Below, one piece after another: positions 1-8,961 of a stretch of DNA of 64,000 nt. The stretch is from assembly GCA_037157565.1 (NCBI GenBank), contig JAZHRO010000063.1, positions 151,640,501-151,704,500 on the forward strand, given 5' to 3'. Positions within the stretch are counted from its first letter, which is position 1; every line of letters starts with the position of its first letter. The notes under the pieces are model-generated. The model saw only the letters and a program-made list of their open reading frames with translations. It did not search any database and was not told the DNA's origin. The translations under genes and the position numbers were made by a program. Source of the stretch: Thalassia testudinum. Lineage: Eukaryota; Streptophyta; Magnoliopsida; Alismatales; Hydrocharitaceae.

Positions 1-947
1 ATCTCCAACCACCTCCATCAACTCATCTTGGCCATCCATTTCAAAGGTCACCATAGCCCCCCTCCTATTCTATAAAAGGCCACCACCTACCACCATTTAA
101 GGGGCATCCTCCCTTAGTATATTTTCTACCTAAACCACCTATACCTATAGCCAAGAAGAAGGAGTAGAGAAGGAGATTAAAGGGGCACATCACCAGCCCT
201 TTTGGTGCCTTCTTCTCCCCACTCTCTTCAACTTGAGCCACGCCAAGGAGGAGGACTCTCCCACTTCAAGGAGGACGGCCAGGCAAAGGAGAAAAGCTTA
301 GGGTGGACGTCCACCCTTGGAGAGAAACTTAGGGCTTGCCTTGGAGGTCATCACCTTGGCGGAGTTCTGCAAGGAAGGAGTTGAAGGATTCTTTTCAAGC
401 TTGGGAGCCACCAACCTTGGAGCAAGAAGCCCTCTTCTTCACCATCTATCTAGAGGATTTGTGTTTTATTTTCTTATTTGCAATTTTCTAGTAGTACAAG
501 CTTTCCTCTACTAGGCCTTTTGTAAAACACTTTATCAATTATCTAGTTGCCTTCTTTGCAAATTTTTTTGTTTGCATTTCTATTAGCTTATTTTCAGCAT
601 TCTTCACTCCCTCTCCCTAATTATTCTAGGCCTCCACTTGCCTAGAGTGAGCTTAGGGAGAGGTTCTGCTTGTCACATAAAAGTAGTATTTTAATTCGAA
701 GTGTAAACACTTTTCCCGCCATCAATTCGCATGTTGCCTTAGTTTAAAAATAAAAAAAATGATATATTGAAAAATACCAAAAAGAAAGTTGAGATTTATA
801 TTCCTAGCAAGAGAATCAATTTTGCAACCATATTGCCTCCTTGGACGACCCTAGATACTCCCCTATCTAGGAATATAAATTTAAGAGCGAAAGCGGATTT
901 ACGCATTACAACGACGTATTTTAACAAACCGCGTATTTTCGCTATCA
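1..947 (+). repeat. 5' LTR of element A (right part only)
   Basis: Nearly identical to 7455-8401. It contains the TATA box (TATAAAAGG near 70-80), the transcribed part and the terminus ending GCTATCA at 947, followed at once by the primer-binding site. The left 1.3 kb lies outside the window. Short reading frames here are not credible genes. Confidence 0.95.
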
Positions 948-952
948 CTTTT

Positions 953-970
953 TGGCGCCGTTGCCGGGGA
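953..970 (+). other. Primer-binding site of element A (tRNA-Asp type)
   Basis: TGGCGCCGTTGCCGGGGA starts five bases after the LTR end. It is the exact complement of the 3' end of plant tRNA-Asp including CCA, the primer normally used by Athila-type elements. Confidence 0.93.
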
Positions 971-2638
971 GGCACGGCTTTGCATTAACTCATTTTCTCT
1001 TGCTTGAAGTGGATCTCATCCCCTTCTCTTTCTTTCTTTTGTGTGTGCAGGAACTACAGCGGGAAAGCGGGAATCTGGAAGCGAGAGCTTAAAGATCCTT
1101 TTCTTCCCGCGAAAATTCAGGTTGGTTCCTCTTTCTAGTCACATAATTAATTAAAACTACCAAAAATATATTAAACTTGGCTTTCAGGACCCTAAACACT
1201 TAAATTAAGTGGAGTGGTGCATTTTAAAATCATTGTTTGCTTGTATGCTTCTTTAGCACCATTCCATTGCAAGTATTGGTGTTCTGTTTTTCGGGTCTAG
1301 ATTTCTGTCCAGACTTGAAAAATCGATTCCTAACACCACAGGCCTCCTAAAATCATAAAATTTCATAGAGTGATTCCCAATTAAGTTTGGAACATCTGTT
1401 CCAAATTTCAGATCAATTGGATTTGTATTTAATTTTTAAAAATTCGTGGATTACAGAGGGGTCACACCCTCTAATCTTCCTGTTTTGCTACTGTCCGCGA
1501 ATTTTCAGAATTTTTATACTCATCCAATTTTTGTGAAATTTATCTTGTTAGAATCCCTGTAAATTTTACATATCATGTAAAATCATAAAAATTTTCTGAG
1601 GTCGGTGGTAATACTGAAAAGTCTATAATACCCACGGGTATTATTTCTGGACTTTGACACCAGTACAATTAAAAATTCAAAACTATTATCAAACAAATTC
1701 CTAAAATCTTACAAAAATCTTTTCTGGAATCCTTGTTTGATGTTCTTCAAAGTAGTGGTGTTGTGTGACTTGTTTGGACCACTACTTAATTCTGAAAGCT
1801 AAAAATAATTCATTGGTAGTTAAATTTCTGTCTTAGGGATAATTGGCTTAGGGTTTCTTCTTTCTCTTTAGAGACTCAATTAAAAGGAAGTATACAATCA
1901 CACATACAACTGGTCTTTCCTTTGATTGTGAACTTTCAAACTTGTTTGAAAACTTAACTAAAGAAACCCTAAAATACATTCAATTAAATCAAATCCTAAA
2001 AGACAAAAATACAAAAAAAAAAAAAAAATTGTGTGACAACTTAATTTTCATTGGAGCCACTCTCCAATTCCTGCACACACACAAAAAAATCAAATAATAG
2101 GGCAACAACCCAATAAACGCCCTCCACATTCCGTGTGCACTATAGAATCCTAGACCTAATTAAAATTTGTAGCAACTTGACCCCTAAGGCTTTATCAACT
2201 TAGGCTTGCTATTTAGGTCTTAAGTTTTCTTTAGTTAGTACCAATTCTGTCATCTATATCTGGTGTTCAGGCTGAGGGGCCGTGTCAAACGACCAGGCGC
2301 GGGTTTGTACAAGCACCTGGGGTTTTCCCTGGGAAACGTTTGGGCCCAAACCTCCCCTTAAGCAACTTGGCTAGATTTGTTGATAGAACGGGTATTCACT
2401 ATTGACTACTTATTTCCTATATAGACCAAGTCTTAGGTTATTATTAGGGAGTCACATTTAAGTTAGGTTTAGTTTTGTCTGTTTGATTTGCACACTTTCT
2501 CTCATCTCCATCTCTTCTCCTCCCCTCCCGTTTCTTCCATTTTGCACGGGCGGCGGTCCAAAACTCCACACTTGGAGGGACCACTTGATTTTGCCTCCCC
2601 AAGAAAAGACTTTTCTGCATTCTTCCTATTCTTTTAAA
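971..2638 (+). other. Untranslated leader of element A
   Basis: 1.7 kb with no credible gene. It has splice-acceptor-like TGTGTGTGCAG near 1050 and an A-run near 2015. A block at 2101-2300 is shared with the leaders of C1, D1 and F (ACATTCC followed by GCAC, then a TCAAACGACC box near 2284). Confidence 0.7.
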
Positions 2639-4681
2639 ATGGAAAATAAAAATTGGTTCTCTAACCTGCATGCTAATTTTTCTTTCCCCTATTCTTCCAC
2701 CCAGGAGCTTCTTAATCAGGCCCCTCCACCTAATTTCTACTCTATCATGGCTCAGCTACAAGTTAAGCAACAACAGTTGCATAAGGATTTAACAAACCTG
2801 GCCAACCAAGGGAATCCTGCCACACCTGCCCAAGCTCCACACATTCCACATCTCACCCCTTTTAACACCCGCAAGAGAGAAAATCTGCATAAATCCCATG
2901 CTGAGTATAATTGTTATTCTGAGGCTTTCTATGGTTCAACAGGGAATTATGTTTATCCCAATCATCACCCCACCCAAAATGTCCCTACCATCCAGGAGAA
3001 ATTGAAAAATTCCTCTAATGGGGGAAATTATCCGGCTCACTCCTGGACCAATCCGGTTCCACACCAACAACAAAACCCGTTTGGAGGGTATGATTCTAAT
3101 CAGACTTATCAATCTGGGCAATCTCCAGAAGACATTAATGCCCAGATGATGCAAACCCTGCAGGAGTTACAAAGAATAACAAAGGAAACAACCCGTCTTA
3201 TTAACAATCTCAATGATCAAATTGGGGATATTCCGACTCAAAAACCTGCAGGACACCCACCATCCCAACCCACACCAAACATTATTAATCCCAGGAACCA
3301 ACACCCAGGTGGATACCAATATCAGAACCACATGGTTCAGCCTCCTATTAACCCAACATCACAGCACCAACCCAGTTTCTATCAAAATCAGCCCCTCCCA
3401 TCTCCTCCCAGTGACCACCAAGCTGCGTATGCAGAGACTTTGAGGAGTGAGGAAACCAACATGGATTTAAGGCCTTCACATTCAAATGATGAAACTGATT
3501 CTCAACCAATGCAGATTGACTCCCCTAACCTCAATAAGGAAGAAGAAAAAGAAATCCCAAAAACACCTGATTCAAACCCTATTTCCCACTCTCAAAAACT
3601 GCAATCCAACAATCCAAAATCAGAGCCCTCTGACCACAATCCTTTGGACTTATTTGAGCAAGTCGAGAGGAATATTCCCTTCCTAGATTCCCCCCATGCC
3701 TCTAAAGAATTTACTGCAAAAGGGCATGATCAGAATCTAGAAAGGTTGGTCCTTTCAAAGACAGCCAACTCAGTTTTTCAGAGCAAGCTGCCTTTCACAA
3801 AAAAGGACCAGGGCACATCACTTATCTCAATTGTCATAAGTGACACCATTTTTCGTGCCCCTCTCGACTTAGGTACCTCTAGTAATCTCATCCCCCCTGT
3901 CTTATTTGAGGAATTTCGATTCAGTGATTTAAAACCTACCAAGGTTCAATTTCAATTAGAAGATCGATCTACCATTCAACCGCGGGGAGTTGTTGAGGAT
4001 AGTATTATCAAGGTCCGGAATTGTCTATTTCCGGTAAATTTTCTAGTCCTTGACATAGAGGTACCCAAGGCTCTCATTAATGCCATCCTTGGAAGACCTT
4101 TTCTGATTATGGCAGCAGCTAATATCAATTCTCATTCTGAGAAAATGAATATAAGTTGCAGTAACCAGACCTTCTCATTAGATTTATTTCAAGCTTCCAA
4201 GAGGTCCATTAATCACAAAATTTTTGAGGACACTGATAATAAAATGGAAGCAGTATTTGAAATGTCTATGTTGATCCAATCTCATTCATCTTTGACCACT
4301 ATTGATCTAGATTTTTTTGATTCTTATTCTAAGGATAGTTATGTGGTCCAAGACTTTCCAGATCAACTAGGGTTTGACTTTCCTTTTCATCTTCCTGAAA
4401 CATCCACACTAACTTCACACACCCTACATCTCATTGACTCCATTCCCCATCCCTTTCCATTGGACCTATCACTCGACCCACCAGAATCTGGCAATTTACA
4501 AGCACTTAAACCATGGCCAGATTCGGGTCACTTTTCCATTTCTCTATTTTATTTTGATCCCTTTATCTTTACCACTCATCTTTTTAGGGATCTTGAGGAA
4601 GACACTTTTATTGTGGACATTCAAGTGTCCAATTATTTACATGATTTTCCGTCTTCTGTGCATACCTTCACGCCCGGCTGA
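2639..4681 (+). CDS. Gag/protease-like polyprotein of non-autonomous element A
   Basis: Intact 680-codon ORF starting at ATG 2639 (MENKNWFSNLH). The frame is open a further 52 codons upstream to 2483, but that extension looks like leader. The N-terminal half is rich in Gln, Asn and Pro, with two short amphipathic, coiled-coil-like stretches (about residues 40-60 and 165-195). Residues about 385-510 resemble the Athila protease region: PLDLGTSSNLIP (Asp near 410) and, about 70 residues on, ILGRPFL (near 483). This matches the same block of F pol (LLDLGSSINLIP and ILGRPFL). No zinc knuckle, RT, RNase H or integrase follows; the C-terminus is acidic and Phe/Pro-rich. The intact frame suggests selection or recent mobility. 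That the N-terminal half is a structural Gag is inference, since no retrotransposon Gag fold is obvious. Confidence 0.8.
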   Translation: MENKNWFSNLHANFSFPYSSTQELLNQAPPPNFYSIMAQLQVKQQQLHKDLTNLANQGNPATPAQAPHIPHLTPFNTRKRENLHKSHAEYNCYSEAFYGSTGNYVYPNHHPTQNVPTIQEKLKNSSNGGNYPAHSWTNPVPHQQQNPFGGYDSNQTYQSGQSPEDINAQMMQTLQELQRITKETTRLINNLNDQIGDIPTQKPAGHPPSQPTPNIINPRNQHPGGYQYQNHMVQPPINPTSQHQPSFYQNQPLPSPPSDHQAAYAETLRSEETNMDLRPSHSNDETDSQPMQIDSPNLNKEEEKEIPKTPDSNPISHSQKLQSNNPKSEPSDHNPLDLFEQVERNIPFLDSPHASKEFTAKGHDQNLERLVLSKTANSVFQSKLPFTKKDQGTSLISIVISDTIFRAPLDLGTSSNLIPPVLFEEFRFSDLKPTKVQFQLEDRSTIQPRGVVEDSIIKVRNCLFPVNFLVLDIEVPKALINAILGRPFLIMAAANINSHSEKMNISCSNQTFSLDLFQASKRSINHKIFEDTDNKMEAVFEMSMLIQSHSSLTTIDLDFFDSYSKDSYVVQDFPDQLGFDFPFHLPETSTLTSHTLHLIDSIPHPFPLDLSLDPPESGNLQALKPWPDSGHFSISLFYFDPFIFTTHLFRDLEEDTFIVDIQVSNYLHDFPSSVHTFTPG

Positions 4682-4934
4682 ATGGCGTAAAAGATAGCAC
4701 TGGATGGGAGGTAACCCATCATTTTCTTGCTTTCCTTTTTTCTTCTTTTTCCAGGTTTTATTCATCCTAAACCTGACCGTTCTTCACTAAGGTGATTCCT
4801 TTTCCCTCCTAATGCATGAGGACATGGCATATCTTAAGCATGGGGGGGTGTTTTTAAATTTTTACGATCGATTTAGGATGTTTAAAACCTAAAAACATGC
4901 ATTTTTATTTAATTTATTTCCTGCTTGCATACCC

Positions 4935-4987
<53 letters not shown>

Positions 4988-6080
4988 AAAACTTTTTGAG
5001 GAAAAATTTTGAAATCAGGACTAAGGTCGAAAAATTCACTTCTGGTACAATGGGATTTAATCTTTAACAAACTAAGGATGAGGATATGGATCTGATCATT
5101 AGAATTCCAGGGTCTATTTTAGACTAGATCAGATATCCTTCTCTAAAATTCCACCTGAACTCCTGATAGTTCAGGTGACTTGATCCTATTTTGTAATATG
5201 GAAAGTATTTGACTTAGTTTTTTATTCAAAAACCTGTGGTTCTTGAGAAACTTCTTGTGTCAATTTTCACACACAAGCCAACACTTAAAAATAACTAAAA
5301 ATTTGAAAAAACTCCCTTGTTTGGATTTAGTAAAAGTCTGAAGCAGATCATTGGTTTGAGTTCCCACCGTCGAGAAGAAGGAAAAAAAACCTTCTTTGAG
5401 GACACGATGTCAACATGTTACCGCCTCGGTGCTGCTCTATATCTATATTTCATATCTTTAGACAGAGCATTAAAGCGCATTTCAGCAGCTCAAGTGTCTT
5501 GGACGGTGCTCTACCTATAGCGTCGGAGCAAGAGCTTAAGTTTGCTTGGAGCGCCCCTTTTCACCGCATCGTGTTTTGGGGTTGTGAGCTCCTGGGTGGT
5601 GTCATGGACAGTGCTATCCCGAAGTACTGGCGCCAGAGCCCCCTCGAGGAATGGTAACGGGAATGATGATACCGACACATCTGTTGTAAGACTAAGCTAA
5701 AAATAAGCATGGGGGAGAAAAAAAAAAAAAAAATAATAATAATAACACGTCCTTATAAAGGTTGGCTTTTCACAAGCACAGACACAAGGTTTTAAAGGAA
5801 TTTGCAAGTTGCGAATCAGATTCACGAGCCAGAAAAATCCTAAAAACAAACATTTCAAGTCATCTGAATTAACAAGGGGTTAATTTGTGAATTTTCTGAG
5901 GATATATTGATCCCGTTCTATCTAATGGTTCGATCCAAAAACAAATCCTGATGTTTATCTTCAACAAATCCCGTATCTCCTGTGTTTTAATCTACCAAGG
6001 TCCCTTAATCTCTTTTTCTCCTCAAAAGTCAAAAAAAAAATTAGATTTCCCAAAAATTCCGTTTTCCAAAAAAATTAATG
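4682..6080 (+). other. 3' untranslated region of element A
   Basis: No credible gene. A PPT-like box at 4816-4850 has ATGAGGACAT followed by AAGCATGGGGGGG. An A-run and (TA)n tract lie at 4937-4986. A second TAAGCATGGGGG copy lies at 5704-5715, followed by an A-run. The meaning of the repeated box is discussed in the findings. Confidence 0.7.
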
Positions 6081-6118
6081 TTTTGCTAAGAGACTAGCAA
6101 AAGATAAGCATGGGGGTG
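6081..6118 (+). other. 3' polypurine tract of element A with adjacent hairpin
   Basis: Inverted repeat TTTTGCTA / TAGCAAAA (6081-6102), then AGATAAGCATGGGGGTG directly before the LTR start TGATAAATGC at 6119. The PPT would prime plus-strand DNA synthesis. Confidence 0.85.
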
Positions 6119-7150
6119 TGATAAATGCTAGTTTATCATCATTTTTATGCTTTAAAACTAACCTAGCTCTTAGGATTTTACTCTGCAAACGTGTTTTTGG
6201 GCTGCATTTAGGCATAAATTAGGATAGGCATGCATTGCATTTTTTATTGTCATTTTAATGAGTTTTTGTGAGTGTTAGGGATGTACAGATGCACAGATCC
6301 CTAAAACCCTAGCACTCAAGAAGGCAAATGGTGAAGGAGAAGCCCAGACTAGCTGGAACTCAGCCTAATCCAGCTCACCTCAGCTTGATCCAGCTCACCT
6401 CAGCTTGATCTAGCTCACCGCAGCTGGAACCTAGCTTACTTGAACTAGGGTTAGCTCATCCCAGCTCCATTCAGCTAATCTCAGCTGGATGGCAGCTCAA
6501 GAGAGTTCACCTTAGCTCACCCTAGCTCAAGTCCGCTCAGATCCAGCTCAACTTAGCTGAGTCTAGCTCACCTCAGCTCCTACTAGTTCACAGGGAGCTC
6601 TAGCTAGCTCAGCTGAGTTGACAGGAGTTCACCCCAGCTCAGATCCAGCTACATCCAGCTCCACTCAGCTCCAACCAGCTGAAGAAGAATTCATCCCAGC
6701 TCAGGAAGCTCAAGTCCAGCTCACAGGGACTCAGCTTAGCTCAACTCAGTTGAGCTAAGCTACCTTAGCTGCCTCAACCAGCTTGATTCTCCCCGGGAGC
6801 ACCAGACCCAGCTCACCTTAGCTCATTTTGGTAGAAGCTAGCTCACTTTATCTTGGCTTAGCAACTAGCAAAGAACTAGCAAGCTAAGCCAGCTAGAGTA
6901 GCCCCATGCCAGCCTCTTCAGCAGCAGCCAGCTCCAGCTCCAGCTCCAGACTTCTTCTCCTCAGCTCCTTCCTCCAAACCCTAGCTCCAACACCTTCTCC
7001 TCTACTCCACCTTTAGCTAAGCTAGCTTAGCTTATCTTAGCTTAGCTTAGCTTAGCTAACAACCAGCTCCTTGGCCCTTCATTACCTCCAAAATCAACCC
7101 TAGCTAGCTCCACCAACTCAAGCCTACCTAAGCTAGCTACTCTACTCAAG

Positions 7151-7437
7151 TTGGCGCCACCTCCTAGCCATCCCTTCACCTCATTATCTCCACCAAAAGA
7201 CACTTCAAGTTGGCGCCAAAAACCACCCCTAACCACCTCTATATTGGCGCCACTTTTCCCTCCAAAATGTCCTCTCATCTCCACCACATAATCTCCCTTG
7301 AACCCATCTCCACCATCCACCTAACCCCCCTTCTAGAAGACCCCATGTTGGCGCCAACATGGTGGTGTCTCTCCACCACCAAAAGACACCAACACCACCA
7401 TAACCACCCCCTTTAACACCCCTTGGGTTGGCGCCAA
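7151..7437 (+). promoter_or_regulatory. Cluster of E2F-consensus palindromes upstream of the LTR A TATA box
   Basis: TTGGCGCCAA occurs perfectly at 7210-7219, 7348-7357 and 7428-7437, and as TTGGCGCCAC at 7151-7160 and 7244-7253. The perfect form fits the established E2F/DP consensus TTSSCGSSAA. All lie 85-375 bp upstream of the TATA box. Binding is inferred. Confidence 0.55.
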
Positions 7438-7523
7438 CTCTCCTTGGCCATAGGATCTCCAACCACCTCCATCAACTCATCTTGGCCATCCATTTCAAAG
7501 GTCACCATAGCCCCCCTCCTATT

Positions 7524-7533
7524 CTATAAAAGG
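7524..7533 (+). promoter_or_regulatory. TATA box of LTR A
   Basis: CTATAAAAGG in the 3' LTR. The same box is present in the 5' LTR copy and, as TATAAAAA, in solo LTR A3 (37071). Transcription would start about 30 bp downstream. Confidence 0.7.
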
Positions 7534-8401
7534 CCACCACCTACCACCATTTAAGGGGCATCCTCCCTTAGTATATTTTCTACCTAAACCACCTATACCT
7601 ACGGCCAAGAAGAAGGAGTAGAGAAGGAGATTAAAGGGGCACATCACCAGCCCTTTTGGTGCCTTCTTCTCCCCACTCTCTTCAACTTGAGCCACGCCAA
7701 GGAGGAGGACTCTCCCACTTCAAGGAGGACGGCCAGGCAAAGGAGAAAAGCTTAGGGTGGACGTCCACCCTTGGAGAGAAACTTAGGGCTTGCCTTGGAG
7801 GTCATCACCTTGGCGGAGTTCTGCAAGGAAGGAGTTGAAGGATTCTTTTCAAGCTTGGGAGCCACCAACCTTGGAGCAAGAAGCCCTCTTCTTCACCATC
7901 TATCTAGAGGATTTGTGTTTTATTTTCTTATTTGTAATTTTCTAGTAGTACAAGCTTTCCTCTACTAGGCCTTTTGTAAAACACTTTATCAATTATCTAG
8001 TTGCCTTCTTTGCAAATTTTTTTGTTTGCATTTCTATTAGCTTATTTTCAGCATTCTTCACTCCCTCTCCCTAATTATTCTAGGCCTCCACTTGCCTAGA
8101 GTGAGCTTAGGGAGAGGTTCTGCTTGTCACATAAAAGTAGTATTTTAATTCGAAGTGTAAACACTTTTCCCGCCATCAATTCGCATGTTGCCTTAGTTTA
8201 AAAATAAAAAAAATGATATATTGAAAAATACCAAAAAGAAAGTTGAGATTTATATTCCTAGCAAGAGAATCAATTTTGCAACCATATTGCCTCCTTGGAC
8301 GACCCTAGATACTCCCATATCTAGGAATATAAATTTAAGAGCGAAAGCGGATTTACGCGTTACAACGACGTATTTTAACAAACCGCGTATTTTCGCTATC
8401 A

Positions 8402-8926
8402 GTGGCATCTATGGAGCTTGGACATCCAGCATCCTACCTAGACGTCTAGAGGTGGGCTGGAATGTGAATTTTGAGGTGTTTTAGGCTATATTGACCTAAT
8501 GGAAGGGTGGCTAAGGTTTGGGAAGGTGTCTAAGGCTATCCTAAGGCTAGGGATAGGTGTAGGGATGTCCTATATTCTTCATAATTTAATCTAAGCATTA
8601 AAATCCTACAAGTAATGAGTATAACTCTTCCCTACATTATGTCTTTAGCTTATGTGCAGCTTTTATTCCATGGCTTCTGCTTTAACTCTATAGCAGCTCT
8701 AGCTTCTATCCTGCTTTAGATTTAGCTTCAAGCCTTCTCCTGAGCTTTTTATTACCTGCAAACCAAGTAAAACACTAATTGGTATGAAATATTGGCCTTA
8801 TTGCAGAAATATGTATGCAAAGCAATAAAGATGAAAAGTATGCAGTTGATGCATGAACTAGCCTACAATTATGCTAAGTTCCAACTTAATTTAGGTCATT
8901 TAAGTCTTATGATTACTGCCCAATCA
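8402..8926 (-). repeat. 3' LTR of B1 (family B), 5' part only
   Basis: On the minus strand it starts TGATTGGGCAGTAATCATAAG at the PPT. It is homologous to the start of LTRs B2 (35310) and B3 (minus end 43361). It ends abruptly at the right end of element A. GGACATCC (8420) and AGACGTCT (8440) form a dyad pair exactly 20 bp apart, as in B2 and B3. Confidence 0.85.
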
Positions 8927-8961
8927 TACCCCCATGCCTAAATCTTGCTAGTCCCTAGCAA
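8927..8961 (-). other. PPT and hairpin of B1
   Basis: Minus strand: arms TTGCTAG / CTAGCAA (8945-8961), then GGCATGGGGGTA ending at 8927 next to the LTR. Same arrangement as in A, C1, D2, F and G2. Confidence 0.8.

Larger units (their letters stand above)
1..8401 (+). mobile_element. Element A: young non-autonomous Athila-type LTR retrotransposon (5' end outside window)
   Basis: Order: tail of the 5' LTR (1-947), tRNA-Asp-type primer-binding site (953-970), leader, one long ORF (2639-4681), 3' UTR, PPT (6108-6118) and a complete 3' LTR (6119-8401). The two LTR copies over 947 aligned bases differ at about five positions by eye, so the insertion is recent. No reverse transcriptase, RNase H or integrase is encoded, so the element should depend on proteins supplied in trans, for example by an F-like relative; that is inference. 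It lies inside an LTR of family B, whose sequence resumes at 8402. The right-hand TSD would be GTGGC at 8402-8406; its partner is outside the window. Confidence 0.92.
6119..8401 (+). repeat. 3' LTR of element A (complete, 2283 bp)
   Basis: Starts TGATAAATGC and ends GCTATCA. It contains an AGCT-rich array of about 10-bp period (6330-7050), a cluster of TTGGCGCCAA palindromes (7151-7437), a TATA box (7524-7533), a perfect 16-bp palindrome GGGTGGACGTCCACCC (7755-7770) and the terminus identical to the 5' LTR. Two further copies of this LTR in the window (12741-14948 and 35676-37962) are solo. Confidence 0.95.

Noticed and set aside
767..988. Short ORF at the LTR/PBS junction of element A
   Set aside because: It crosses the LTR end and the primer-binding site, differs between LTR copies, and has no homologous protein feature.
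6330..7050. CRISPR-like or satellite array (AGCT repeats)
   Set aside because: No constant-length repeats with unique spacers; the unit is a degenerate decamer within an LTR of a eukaryotic element.
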